A stretch of DNA of 64,000 bases, from positions 2,170,001 through 2,234,000 of the forward strand of contig WOAB01000040.1 in NCBI GenBank assembly GCA_027886185.1, written 5' to 3'. The notes under the pieces were generated by a model. It did not search any database and was not told where the DNA came from. It saw only the letters and a program-made list of their open reading frames with translations. The first letter of the stretch is position 1. Each line of letters opens with the position of its first letter. This DNA is from Rheum nobile (taxonomy: Eukaryota > Streptophyta > Magnoliopsida > Caryophyllales > Polygonaceae). A program made the translations under genes and the position numbers. This document shows positions 10,944 through 22,345 of this stretch, piece after piece.

Positions 10944-12227
10944 ATGTCTTCCAAAAGACAACGGCCAGCAGCTGCGAGTTCTTCTAGGTCCCGCGCCAAC
11001 CCTCGGGGGGGCGCGGACGCCGCTGCTAACGCGATGGGAATTATCTTCGCTTCTGATGATCACCGCACAGAGTTCCGAAAGATTAAGGATCGACCGTTCA
11101 TGCCCACGCGCTTCTTGGACTTTCACCTGCTCACCAATCTCGGGCTTGCTGAGGACGTTGAGTGGTTAGCAGCACAGCTAGGGTGGCAACAATTCTTACA
11201 CTTTAACCAGCCCACCTACCAGCACCTCACTCTGGAGTTCTTGAGTAGTGTGGAGTGTGACCTCATCAACGGAGACCACCGCGATGAGGGGCTTTGCACG
11301 TTCCGGCTGGGGAATGTCGCCAGGGCTCTCACCCTGGCCGAAGTGAGCACCATCTTCGGCTTTCCCGTTGCTAGTCGAGAGGCGCCTCGCTCTGAGTGCC
11401 GGGTTCACTTATGTGACTATTCTGGCTTTTGGAGGGAGATTGCGGCCTCTAGATGGTATGACCCCGCCAAGACCAAGGCCTCTTGGATCACCAATCCGGC
11501 CATCCGCCTATTCCACAGGTTCATGGCGCACACCATCTTTGGGCGCGGTTCGGGATCTGAGAACAGCGCCTCCAAGAACGAGATGATTGTCCTTTGCGCT
11601 GCTCTGAACACCCACGAGATCAACTCTGCTGGATTTTTGATGGGTCACTTGCGCTTCGTGGGTCATAAGCCCACCGGGACCATTGCTATTGGGGGGCTCG
11701 TGACTGCCTTGGCTCAGCATTTTGGCATTCCCTTGGCGGGACGCCCCGACTATCAGCCCTCCTGCGCCATTGATTCCTCCACGCTCGCAAGTATGCGGGT
11801 GGCGGTCCAGCGCGGTTCCTCTTGGCATTGGGTGCTCCCAACGCCCGACGGGGACTCGCGGCTCCTACGACTCCCCAATCCAGCGCGAGTTTCCCTTCGG
11901 GTTCGGGCCAACTGGAATGTGCGCCCTCTACCGTCGGACCCTCCTCACTCCGGCAAAAAGAAATCTAGGGCCGCCCCTATGGAAGAAGAAGAGCTCGAGG
12001 AAGACGAAGATGACGATGAGGGTGCGGCTGAAGCGTCCGGTTCCGCTTCTGGGCGCTCCCAGCCCCTCGATACAATCCAATCCATGCTAAGGGCCCTGAA
12101 CCAGAATGTGACGGGCGGATTTTCTGCGGTCAACTCCCGCCTGGACACTATCCATGATGAGGTCCACCAATTGCGTGATGAGTTTCATAGCTGGCGCTCC
12201 CCCAGAGACCAACCCCCACAAGAGTAG
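10944..12227 (+). CDS. Athila second ORF (ATHILA ORF1-family protein)
   Basis: The 427-residue frame starts MSSKRQRP; an earlier in-frame ATG at 10908 would add 12 residues. The N-terminus is basic. A central globular region includes FMPTRFLDFHLL, LTLEFLSSVECDL and WITNPAIRLFHRFMAHTIFGR, the pattern of the plant ATHILA ORF-1 family. An acidic Glu/Asp run follows (about residues 350-365), then a C-terminal stretch with coiled-coil character (SAVNSRLDTIHDEVHQLRDEF). It sits where Athila elements carry the so-called env-like ORF. I see no signal peptide or membrane segment, so nothing supports an envelope function here. It is intact. Its role in the element is unknown. Confidence 0.8.
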   Translation: MSSKRQRPAAASSSRSRANPRGGADAAANAMGIIFASDDHRTEFRKIKDRPFMPTRFLDFHLLTNLGLAEDVEWLAAQLGWQQFLHFNQPTYQHLTLEFLSSVECDLINGDHRDEGLCTFRLGNVARALTLAEVSTIFGFPVASREAPRSECRVHLCDYSGFWREIAASRWYDPAKTKASWITNPAIRLFHRFMAHTIFGRGSGSENSASKNEMIVLCAALNTHEINSAGFLMGHLRFVGHKPTGTIAIGGLVTALAQHFGIPLAGRPDYQPSCAIDSSTLASMRVAVQRGSSWHWVLPTPDGDSRLLRLPNPARVSLRVRANWNVRPLPSDPPHSGKKKSRAAPMEEEELEEDEDDDEGAAEASGSASGRSQPLDTIQSMLRALNQNVTGGFSAVNSRLDTIHDEVHQLRDEFHSWRSPRDQPPQE

Positions 12228-13023
12228 ACTCCTCCTCATCCCTTGTACAGTGGTCGAATAATTGTGAGTACTCCTTTTTCCTTACGCTTTATTTTCTACA
12301 TTGGGGACAATGTCGGATTTAAGCTTGGGGGCGGGGTGTATTTTCATCTTGCATTGCATATAGTTTGCATGATTAGTTGCATTTTTGTTTGCATTCGCAT
12401 TTTATTTTATTTTATTTCATTTTATTTTATTTTGTGTTAGTAGCACTTTCTCCCTGCTCGATCCTTTGTAAGTTCTTGTAACGGTGCATGTACCATGAGT
12501 CCTCTTAATATGCCTTGGCTGTTGATATTGAAATTGCATGTGGACTTTGACTAAGATATGTTAGAACCGACACTCTAGACAAAAATGTCCTGGTGAGCTT
12601 TGTGGCCTTTCTTGGACTACTTTTGCAAAAGTCCTCTCGTTTTCTTCATGTGTGTGAACTCTCTTTGTGTGCTAACTCTAGAACTTGCATTAATATCTTC
12701 TTTGAGGCCACACTCACGACTTATGTGCATGACATTAAAAGGATTGAGGCATTGTTTTTATTAACCTTTTTCATCCTTGGCCACCCTATTTATGTATCCT
12801 TTGCTTGAAGCCCATTGTGCCTCATTGCCTATTCTTTGGAAGCTCCACAAAAGCATACCGAGCCTAAAAGTTCATCCTTCCCATCCGGGGATTAGGATAG
12901 TTAAATTGTTGCTGCTAGAGTGGAAGTCAAGCTTGGGGGAGGTTATATCATGGTGGTTAGAAATGTGCAAAAATTTGTATGCTGTCTCCTTTCCTTGTTC
13001 TCTATTGTGATGCTTCTTCTTCT

Positions 13024-13062
<39 letters not shown>

Positions 13063-13608
13063 GAAAAGAAGAAGAAGCAATTAAATAAAAGGGATTAGAC
13101 ACTATATATCATATGTAAGGGTTAAGTTGTATGGGTTTGAAGGTTAAAATTCATTGTATGGGTTATTTTTGCTTGGCGTTGTCTTGGTAAGATCCTCTTC
13201 CCCGGATTTAGCTCCTCATGGCCTAAATATCCCTATGCCCTATGTTATACCTTGGCCCCATTACAACCTTCGAAAAGCCCTCATGATTTTTGTTGTGTGC
13301 ATGGTCTTTAGTGGTGGAGATTAAGAACACTGTTGCAAGCTTATGGTAGTTTAGCATTCAAAGTTGAGAATTAATATTGAGTGGAAACACATGCCTAAAC
13401 ACATGAGTGTGAGTGACTTTGGTCCTGGTGAGGTCTTGAGTGAAGGAACTGATTGTACTCTTGTCATTGATTGAGAAGCATGCTATGACGGACTTTGTCA
13501 TTTGTTTGGCCTTTCATGGTTATTGGACATATGTCTTTTGGATAGAAACAGCTTTTGCATATTTTGTGTACTCATTGTCATGTACTTGCTTGAGGACAAG
13601 CAAGGTTC
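12228..13608 (+). other. 3' non-coding region of the Athila element
   Basis: T-rich sequence with a second long A run (about 13026-13060). It repeats a purine-tract-like motif: AAGCTTGGGGGCGGGG near 12322, AAGCTTGGGGGAGG near 12928, and the functional-looking one before the 3' LTR. No credible ORF was seen. Confidence 0.6.
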
Positions 13609-13623
13609 AAGCTTGGGAGATTT
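13609..13623 (+). other. Polypurine tract of the Athila element
   Basis: AAGCTTGGGAGATTT directly precedes the TG of the 3' LTR. It is the expected site for plus-strand priming, though shorter and less purine-pure than the two internal look-alikes. Confidence 0.65.
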
Positions 13624-15160
13624 TGATAGCATGCATTTAGACTAGTTTAGATCACGTTTATTTCCGTCATTGTGGTTTGTTTTGCTCCTTTTCCTTTTAG
13701 TTTTATTTGGTTTTAGTAGATTAGTAGAGTTCGGGGTCTACTCTTGCGTTTGTCCCATTTCAGGATCTTTTGGAGGCATTTTTGGAGAATGATGGCGTTG
13801 ATGTGATGATGTTCGAGTGGATGGCTCGAGGGCGCGGATGATAAGAAGGAGCAGGGACCGAGGCCGATCAAAGAGAGTGTCCGAGCCAAGAACTAAAAAA
13901 GGAGACTGAGCCAAATCCGGCCATTACCCGGCCGGATCACGCCCCTGCCCTTGGCCAGCACAGCGGCTCGTCAACTGAACGTCACCCGGGCCGTGACACG
14001 GCCGGCCGACACACTGGGTCATGTCAACTGAACGTCACCCGGGCCGTGACCCGGCCGGATGACACACCGGATCAGCACCCAGGAATTCGCCCGGATGACA
14101 CACCGGGTCATGTCACCTGAACGTCACCCGGGCCGTGACCCGACCGGGTTTCAGACCGGGTCGGGACGCCGTTTCGTTTCTGGCTCGTTTTATCCCGAGC
14201 GTTTTGCCTTCTATTCGTAGGGGGTATAAAAGCAAAGTGGAAACTGCTATTCCTGATATCTTGTAACTGCCTTAGACGTTTCTAAACTCTCAAAAAAAAC
14301 CCTAGGGAAAACTTGGAGATTTTGTCTAGCCTCGATTGTTGGAATCTCGTATCTCTTTGGAGAAGACAATTGGTATGTTGTTTCTTTCAATGAAGTTGAT
14401 TTCTCTTTCTCTCATGTCTAGCTAAATCCTCTTTTCTAAGGTTGGGTGAACCCAATGGTGATTTGATAAGGTTTGATTGGTGGTGTTTGATTGTATGGTT
14501 ATGTGAATGTGAATTGATTCTATCATAGGTTGCTTAATGACCTAATTACTTTGTAATTGGGATTTCTAATTTGAATTTGAGACCGACCGGAGATAATGAT
14601 AATTGGAGATTGATGTTAAATGGATCCCTAGGATAGAACTTGTGGGTTAATTGCGTGACCATCGATTTAACCCCTTGTGGTGCTTGACTATCGATTAGGT
14701 TTTTGGATGAGTAGATTCCGCTGAGACCGACCGGAGATGTTGTTTCTACTTGTCCATTGATCTATGTAGAACTTAATGGACCTAAATCGGATTAGCTTTA
14801 TGCGAAAGTGATTGCTAATCGAATTTAGGTACATACACTATTGTCTGACCATGAAGTAGTGTTGATGTTAGATAGTGAGACCTTCAATTTACATTTGCAT
14901 TGAAATATAATTAAATATTGCTTAGAATCTATCGTATCACCATTGTGGGGAGCCTAACCTTGGAAGCCTTTTTCCTTGATTGATAATCTTGTTTTGCTTG
15001 ATAATTGTTACCATTGAAACCAAACCGAATTGCAACCTTTTTTTGTTTACGACTTAATCTATTAGTTGAATTGACAATTGGTACTACATAGTCCCAGAGT
15101 TCGACACCTTGGTACTACAACCGAACCCGTACACTTGCGGGGTAGGATTTGGACCTATCA
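13624..15160 (+). repeat. 3' LTR of the Athila element
   Basis: 1,537 bp, equal in length to the 5' LTR and differing at four positions by eye. It ends CCTATCA and is followed by the CAAAC target duplication at 15161-15165. Confidence 0.95.
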
Positions 15161-15165
15161 CAAAC
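15161..15165. repeat. Target site duplication CAAAC (right)
   Basis: Partner of 2715-2719. The Helitron frame (WCQT, then NDSCDF) continues across the junction when one copy is removed. Confidence 0.93.
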
Positions 15166-17652
15166 CAATGACTCATGTGATTTCATACTTAAACTCCTTG
15201 GGGAAAGGCAAGAAGGCAGACAATATGACAAGCCCCAAGTTTCAGAAGTTGCAGCATTAATCGTAGGTGATTTTGGACAGAAAGACGGAAAGAGAGATGT
15301 TATAATACATAGCAAACTACATGGCATGCAAAGAATTTCAGAACTACATCCACTCTACATGGCATTGCAATATCCAATTCTTTTTTCCATATGGTGAAGA
15401 CGGGTATCATGTCAAAATTCCATACCACACCAATGAAGGCAGGAGAAAAACAAAGCGGGATTACATGACAATGAGAGAGTTTTACTGCTACAGAATTCAG
15501 CAGAGGTTATCTGAAGGAACCACTCTAATTCGAGGAGGGAGATTGTATCAACAATACTTAGTTGACGCCTATACTGCAGTTGAGGAAGAGAGGTTGAGGT
15601 GGATGCGACAGAACCAAAATAACTTAAGGGCAGATTTATATCAGAATGTATGTGATGCAGTTACAAAAGGCGATACCAATGCATTAGCCATTGGCAAAAG
15701 AATTGTGTTGCCAACAACTTTTACAGGTGGGCCACGATACATGGTTCAAAATTACCAAGATGCAATGGCTCTTTGCAGAGCTCTTGGCAACCCCTCGCTA
15801 TTCATAACGTTTACAACAAACCAGAAATGGCCAGAGGTTGAGGAGATGCTATCTCAAATACCAGGACAAACTCCAGCAGACAGACCAGATGTTATGACCA
15901 AGTTATTCAAAATCAAGCTCACATCTCTCATTCACGATATTCAGAAGGAGAAGATCTTTGGCAAGACCCGGGTTGGTACAAACTTAACCTTTTTTCCCTA
16001 GCAACTATATATACACTTGCAAAAATCTTGCATACCTTAATATGTTTATATTTGCAGTTGTATATACAATTGAATTCCAAAAAAGAGGATTGCCTCATGC
16101 ACATATTTTGATATGGGTTGAAAAAGAATTCCAATGTCACACTGGAAGTGATATTGACAAAATCATATGTGCGGAGATCCCAAGCAAAGAACATGATCCT
16201 CTTGGATATGAAGTTGTTAAAGAATTTATGTTGCATGGCCCATGTGGAAAGGATAACATGAAATCTCCGTGCATGAAAGATGGCAAATGTGGTAAGCACT
16301 TTCCAAAACCATTTTATTTAGAGACTACTATTGATGAGGACGGCTTTCTAGTTTATCGCCGCAGAAACAATGGAGTTCAAGTAGGAAAGGGAAAGAAGAA
16401 CTTGGACAATAGATTTGTTGTACCTTACAATCGATTCCTCCTGCTCAGGTATCACCTTCGATCCTTCCTGTTGGATGGATTAACCGTACTCCACTCTTTT
16501 TCATCCCTTCTCCTTTTTAACAATACATGAAACTTGCAAAGAGGTAACACATTCCGACAAGTGCTGACATCTTATTCTAACAGGTATAATGCGCACATAA
16601 ATGTCGAATGGTGCAACAGATCTGGCGCAATTAAGTATTTATTCAAATACATTAATAAAGGACCAGACCGTGCAACAGTAGTCATACATGAGAATGTCCT
16701 GTCATCAACGACTTCTGTAAGTGACACAATAATTGAGGTCAATGAGATAAAACAGTACTTGGACTGCCGTTATTTATCTCCATGTGAAGCATGTTGGCGC
16801 CTCTTCGCTTTTGACATCCACTATTCAAGCCCTACAGTCATGCGCCTTTCCTTTCATTTGCCGAACCAAAATCCAGTTACATTAAGAGATTCGGAACAAT
16901 TAACGTCGTTGCTTTGTAGAGACGGTATTAAAGATTCTATGTTTACTCAATGGATGGCTCTAAATGCAACTGATTCAGAGGCAAAGCAATACACATATGC
17001 AGAGATACCCAAATATTATGTCTGGAATCCATCGGCAAAGAAGTGGACAAGGAGAAAACTAGGGAAAAGCATTGGAAGAATCACTTATTGTCATCCTACA
17101 GCAGGGGAGAGATATTACCTAAGGATTTTATTAAATGTTATCAAGGGGCCCACATCATTCAAGGATATCAGGAGTGTCAATGGAAAGGTGTACAACACTT
17201 TTAGAGAAACATGCTATGTTTTGGGCTTGGTAAATGATGACAAGGAATGGACGGCTGCTATTAAAGAGGCACACCAACGGGCTTCAGGAACTCAGCTTAG
17301 AGAGTTATTTGTTACAATTCTCTTATTTTGTGAAGTTAACAACCCAAGACAATTTTGGGAGAATAGTTGGGAAGCACTGTCGGAGGATATTTTATACCAA
17401 AAGAGGAAGCAGTTCAGGTTTCCAGATTTAACACTGATAGACATACAAATTCAGAATTACTGCCTCTTGCAAATAGAAGACATTATCAACAGGAATGGGA
17501 AATCCATTGCAGATTTCCCCGACATGCCAATGCCTGATTCTTCCCTCCTCACAGCAGCAGACAATCGTTTACTTCAAGAAGAGTCGAACTACAACATAAT
17601 AGAGCTCTCACTCCAACACCAGGTTTTGCATGCAACTCTCAATTCACAATAG
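15166..17652 (+). pseudogene. Helitron Rep domain, with introns
   Basis: Coding resumes with SCDFILKLLGERQ and HPLYMALQYP. It shifts frame within a T run near 15380 and continues through FPYGEDGY, FTGGPRYMVQNYQDAMALC and FITFTTNQKWPEVEEM. A likely intron (about 15972-16058) precedes the HUH region (EFQKRGLPHAHILIW, about 16075). A second intron, 16449-16583, has clean GT and AG. After it comes YLFKYINKGPD (about 16636), holding the paired Rep tyrosines. An in-frame TAG near 17650 ends the open stretch. Helitron Rep cuts and rejoins single-stranded DNA through these tyrosines. The frameshift and stop make this copy inactive, though the catalytic motifs remain readable. Confidence 0.88.
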
Positions 17653-20600
17653 ATGCTAATCTATCAGAGAGTCATACAATCAGTTTAGAATAGGAATGGA
17701 GGATTCTACTTTGTTTATGGGGCAGGAGGAACAGGTAAAACATATTTGTACCAAGCTGTCATTGCACGGTTAAGATCAGAGCAGAAAATTGTTCTTGCAG
17801 TTGCATCATCTGGTGAGTTTTCCTAAACACATTTGTCAATACACTTATTAATAAGATTACTAAATTACTACTTAACCAATCCAAACAATGTCAGGAATTG
17901 CATCACTACTACTTCCAAATGGAAGAACCGCACATAGCAGATTCGTTATTCCGTTAGAACTAATGGAAAATAGCACGTGTGGTATCAAGTAGAACACACA
18001 TTTAGCAGGGTTGGTGAATCAGACAGATTTAATTATTTGGGATGAAGCACCCATGACACAGAGATTTGCCTTTGAAGCACTAGACATGACATTAAGAGAC
18101 ATATGCAGCAGCAAAGATGAATCTAATAGGCAAAAAATGTTTGGGGGGATAACAGTTTTATTATTGGAAGGAGACTTTCGCCAAATCTTGCCGGTCATCC
18201 CAAAAGGAAGGAGACATGAAATTGTTGAAGCAACCATCAATAATTCTAAACTATGGAAAGATTGCCAACTATTGACTCTTTCACAAAGCATGCGAGTCAA
18301 TGACCTAGGTTTAAATGGGGAGATAAATGAGGAAAAAGGAGAATTCAACAATTGGGTTTTAAGCATTGGAGAAGGGAAAGCACCAGCGAAATCAAGAGAG
18401 GGAGAAGCTGAGGCAACTTGGATTCAAATTCCAACTAAATTCATTGTTGATGGAGCACATTGTCCTATAGAATGGATTGTGGAAGAGATATTCCCATCCT
18501 TCGCAGCAAACAGAAGTGATCCAGAGTATCTCAGGGAAAGGGCAATACTCACGCCTTTAAATGACGATGCTGATGCAATTAACGATTACATGTTTGACAT
18601 GTTAAAGGGAGTGGTCAGTGAATACAGAAGCTCAGATGAAGTGTGTAAAGGATCAACTGATACATCAGAACAAGAAAACATGTATCCACCAGAATTCCTA
18701 AATTCTTTGAAATTTTCAAGTAACCATTTTTCTACATGCAGCAAACCACAGAAATATGTACACTAAAATCAAAGACTAACAACATTCTAATTTCTAGGCA
18801 TGCCACCACATTTGCTGAGGTTGAAAGAAGACCTACCTGTCATGTTGCTAAGGAATGTCAATCCCAATCAAGGCATATGCAATGGCACAAGAATGCTAAT
18901 TTCTAAATTGGGTGAATGGATAATTGAGGTTGTTATCATTACTGAGAGCAATATTGGCAAAAAAGTTTTGATCCCAAGAATTACAATGACATCTACAACC
19001 GGTAACTGGCCTTTCATTATGAAACGACGCCAGTTTTCTATCAAGCCATGCTATGCAATGACAATTAATAAAAGCCCAGGACAATCCTTAAATCATGTTG
19101 GGGTGTACCTACCAAAGCCCGTTTTCAGCCATGGACAATTCTATGTGGCCATCTCTCGAGTTACAGATCCACAGGGTTTGAGAATTCTTTTAGTCCAAGA
19201 GGAGGAGAATAGCCATAACTGTAACACCCCGTAATTTTTAAGGGTATTTTTAAGCTTTACTCGTATGAGTTATTGTTGCAAAATAATTGTATGAGATATT
19301 GTTGCAAAATAATTATATAAGATATTATTGTAAAATATTTATATAAGATATTCGTGTAGGATAATTGTGGACTCAGGCGGGCACCAGTACCGGCACCGGC
19401 ATCATGTAAGATGGGTGGTGGCTTGGTAGCTGTGTTAGCTTGGCCTGGAGTATCACAAATATATGCAGGATAATTATGTAAAGTATTTGTGCAAGATATT
19501 TATATAAGATATTTATGCACGGTATTTATATAAGATATTTGTGCACGGTAATTGTGCGAGGTGATTGCTTGAGATGTTTGTGCTAGATGATGCACGAATA
19601 TATTTAACTCGGAGTTAAGAAATTAACCCAAGTTGAGTTCGGATAAGTATTAGCGAAGTCGGCTTAAAACCGCGACTTGACGCGATCAACCGCGATTCAC
19701 CGCGACCGGCCGCGATCGCGGTAATGCCTTTTGCAGAGGCGGTCGTCTTCCTCGTGTGGCGGTTACTGTAGCTCTGTTTTTTTTTTGCTCGGTTGGGATA
19801 TTTTTTTTAGGCAGGCCAAGTGGCCCTTCGCCTTTGTCCCCTTGGAGATGGTCGGAATTGGGCTATAAAAGGAGGTGAAAACCGAACCCTTTCTTTCTCT
19901 TCTTCTCTCTTTCTCCTCTGTTTTCCCCTGTTTCGCCATTGATGCACGAGCTGTGAGCTCGGTTTTTGGCTTGAATCGAGAGGCTTCGTGGGTTGGAGAA
20001 GGTTGCCAAGGTGTTAGGTGAAGCTTAGAGTTGCTTTGTGATCAATTCAAATACAAGATGACGCTTGAATCGAGGTGGGTATTTCTCTCCCGCCATGGAA
20101 GCTGTCGAAGCTTTGCCACTGTTGATGAACCGCGACCGACCGCGACCTGCCGCGATCGCGGTATTGGCTGTCCGAGAGTGTGTCTTGTGGTTTGACTTTG
20201 AGGGATTTTTATTCCAGATTTGTCCCCGTTTTAGATTCAGGAACTCGTTCTTAAGCTTTGTTTGAGCTCGTCTTTCCAGGCAAGTGGTTTTTAATTAATT
20301 TGAAATAATTAAAATCTGATATTATATTAGGTTGTATATTCTGCTAGAATCAACGCTAATATAAGAGATATGCTGTAATCATGTGATTTGTGATATGTGG
20401 AACTGTTTGTGATGTGATTTGTGATATGTGGAACTGCTGTGATGTGTTTGTGTGAATTATTGGTAAAGCCCTTGCTTAGTCTATTCATTAGACTAACTCT
20501 TGTATTTTTAATATTTCTGTAACGTCATGGGGGTGTCGTCCGTCCGTTTCGGCACATGCAGATCCGTGAAGGCTAGAGCGACTATGAAGATGAACGGTGT

Positions 20601-21012
20601 TTTGACAAGTTGTTTTGTCGCTTTGTATTTAAAAGATTTCCGCTGTGTTATTTGCTATTTTGTATTTCTGATTAATTGGGTCGTTTTAGGAATCGTGAAA
20701 TTCCGCGACCATATGGTTTAATAAAAGTTATGATTTTAGTATTGTAACTGTGTTTTAAGTCAGTTATGACGTCGGAAAAGCCTGGGGTGACTTCGGGGTT
20801 TACGTCTGGGGTCATCGGCAGTAACGTTTTCAAATGGGGTTAAATTTGGGGGTGTTACAATAACTATACAAGGAATATTGTATTCAAAGAAACTTTCAAC
20901 AACCTCAACACCGAACACCAGGTACTACTATTGATCATTTTCCTAATTATTCATTAATACTAAAAACAAAGAGAAACTAACATTTTATGCAATGCTTACA
21001 CAGGAGCTGTAA
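17653..21012 (+). pseudogene. Helitron PIF1-type helicase domain, interrupted by a solo LTR
   Basis: Walker A reads YGAGGTGKT at about 17716-17742. After an intron (about 17811-17894) come GIASLLLPNGRTAHSRF and Walker B with IIWDEAPM (about 18035-18055), then GDFRQILPVI. Another intron (about 18720-18797) precedes MPPHLLRLKEDLPVMLLRN. The C-terminal FYVAISRVTDPQGL matches helicase motif VI of the PIF1 family. The frame is broken by TAG codons near 17688 and 17987. It is interrupted by the solo LTR at 19220 and resumes at 20865 with TRNIVFKETFNNL, followed by a likely last intron and a TAA near 21010. Confidence 0.87.
19220..20859 (+). mobile_element. Solo LTR, Tekay/Del-like Ty3/gypsy
   Basis: The 1,640-bp segment begins TGTAACACCCCG and ends GGGGGTGTTACA, flanked by ATAAC at 19215-19219 and 20860-20864. 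TGTAACACCC termini are typical of Tekay/Del chromovirus LTRs. A TATA box (CTATAAAAGG, about 19863) indicates plus orientation. There is no internal coding or second LTR, so it is best explained by LTR-LTR recombination after insertion into the Helitron helicase exon. It carries two patches of CCGCGACCG-type GC-rich repeats (about 19680-19725 and 20125-20165). Confidence 0.88.
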
Positions 21013-21352
21013 AGTACAAGGCAACTCAAGAGATACAAAACACATGTATGCTAGCCTTCAATTCAGCCATTGAGTACATGTTAACCTAACTCCAATCCCA
21101 TTTCATTTTATTCGAAATCTGATAAGTTTTCTGACTTTTCAGTCGAAAAACAAAAGTATTGTGACTTCATGAATACCTCATTCTGCTTATTCAATATGCA
21201 GCGCATGAGTATACTCAATTAATTAACTTGATGTCCTGATTTTCTCTTTTATTCCCAAATTATAAACCATGTTCGTACTACACATGGAAAAACAAAAAGT
21301 TTAATCACAAGCAAGGGTGAGCTAAGGGGAGTAGTGCTGAAATGAAACTTAC

Positions 21353-21590
21353 TTGAATCTCAATTACTGGAAGTATGACTAACAGAGGGACAACTGCTAT
21401 ATCCTGCACATATAACAACACTCCTTGAGAAAGATTATAAAGGAGTTAATCAAACCACTAGGACCATGGCGTTATACAGGAAAAAGGGCCACAAACTAAA
21501 TCCGTTAAAAGATAAAGACCTACAGCAGCAGGATCCCTAATGTTACAGACCCAAACCTTCTTGCAAGTTCACCTTCTCCTGCAAGAAGCT
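21353..21590 (-). pseudogene. KEA-type K+/H+ antiporter exon pair (fragment)
   Basis: On the minus strand an exon-like stretch (about 21585-21520) reads GEGELARRFGSVTLGILLL. After a short intron, an exon with clean AG and GT borders (21403-21353) reads DIAVVPLLVILPVIEIQ. Together these match the membrane core of plant KEA antiporters, closest by eye to KEA3, which exchange K+ for H+ in plastid membranes. Only two exons of a large transporter gene are seen and the join reads into TAG. This is therefore a fragment, consistent with capture by the adjacent Helitron. Confidence 0.65.
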
Positions 21591-22048
21591 ACAAGAAACA
21601 AAGTAAACTCGACAATCCAGGATCCAACTAGGCATCAAGTTCAAAGCTGAACAAAATTTAGGAACAAAACTAGCATTATGTTTATTATGCAAGACAATTA
21701 TCAGGGAACTATATCTAGAGATGTCCATGAGCTTTGATAAGCAGTAGAAATCCACGCGTAGAACTAAGGCTGAATAGGATAATGAATCATGTAGTGAAAT
21801 TCTAAGAAAACCAAGGGTTCCCTCTTTTAAAACACCTCAACTTTCAAATTTCCCAAAAAACCACCATACCTTTCATTTATATCATAATCACACAAAATTT
21901 AGGTTTTAAAAGAAATATTTTCCAAATATTATGTGTGGCACCTTAAAGAAGGCCCGCCCATAAAACTAGATCTCTTTAATGCAAGAATAGAAGAAGTAGC
22001 CTTCATATACAATGGGTTTCACAAGCATGAGACTGTGAACCATTTACC

Positions 22049-22345
22049 TTGATGGCAAGTTACTGAACGCCGGTTGGTTCATGTATGCCTGATATTGAAA
22101 CCAAGTAATAAGTAAGTCGTCTCTTACACTAAATATAGTGGGAACCATAAGCTGGAAAGTAAGAAGAAAGCAAAATAATAACCTGGAGTGACAGCAGTGG
22201 TGGCAATTGAGGAGTTGTTGATGGATAGGCAGATGCCTGAGACGGCATCCATGATGGTGTAGCTGTAACAAGGCATGATGTACGCACCAAGCCCCTCGAA
22301 TTTTCCATGTTTGGTAGAGCAGCTTACAAGGGCATCATGGATGGA
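22049..22345 (-). pseudogene. Unrecognised exon fragments between KEA- and VAC14-like pieces
   Basis: A minus-strand open stretch (about 22345-22185) contains HDALVSCSTKHGKFEGLG and MDAVSGICLSINNSS. It is followed by a GT site, an intron-like T-rich stretch, an AG, and a small exon (about 22089-22049, AYMNQPAFSNLPS) with a GTAAAT donor. Splice signals are well preserved but I do not recognise the source gene. It shares strand and spacing with the captured fragments on either side. Confidence 0.45.

Larger units (their letters stand above)
2720..15160 (+). mobile_element. Complete Athila-lineage Ty3/gypsy retrotransposon
   Basis: The element is 12,441 bp with two 1,537-bp LTRs (TG...CA) and a 5-bp CAAAC duplication. 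It has a primer binding site complementary to the 3' end of plant tRNA-Asp, one uninterrupted gag-pol ORF, a second ORF of the ATHILA ORF1 type, and a purine-rich tract before the 3' LTR. Comparing the LTRs by eye I found four substitutions (3111/14015, 3239/14143, 3668/14572, 3963/14867) and no indels, about 0.26%. With a commonly used grass rate of 1.3e-8 per site per year this suggests roughly 0.1 million years, which is a rough inference. It inserted inside a Helitron coding exon. The tRNA-Asp primer, gag-pol in one frame and the 3' extra ORF all fit Athila. Confidence 0.95.
2190..21012 (+). mobile_element. Decayed Helitron, split by two nested LTR insertions
   Basis: Plus-strand coding pieces fit the Helitron Rep-helicase in order. 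They are an N-terminal region (2190-2719), a Rep domain with HUH and two-tyrosine motifs (15161-17652) and a PIF1-type helicase (17653-19219, tail 20865-21012). Helitrons move as rolling-circle DNA transposons, with Rep nicking and joining single strands and the helicase unwinding. The pieces are separated by an Athila element with CAAAC duplicated at its ends, and by a solo LTR with ATAAC duplicated. Removing each insert with one duplicate makes the Helitron reading frame continuous. In-frame stops and a frameshift show that the copy is dead. The coordinates cover recognisable coding only. The true termini were not located and may lie outside, so captured gene fragments on either side may belong to it. 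Confidence 0.85.

Noticed and set aside
10944..12227. Envelope protein in the Athila element
   Set aside because: Position alone suggested env, but no signal peptide, cleavage site or transmembrane segment is visible.
9998..13060. Long A runs as processed-transcript insertions
   Set aside because: No target duplications around the runs at 9998 or 13026. They sit inside the retroelement and may be slippage or assembly artefacts.
21571..21589. Hairpin CTTCTTGCA...TGCAAGAAG as Helitron 3' end
   Set aside because: A perfect 9-bp stem with a long loop, but no CTRR terminus at the right distance, and it overlaps the KEA-like exon.
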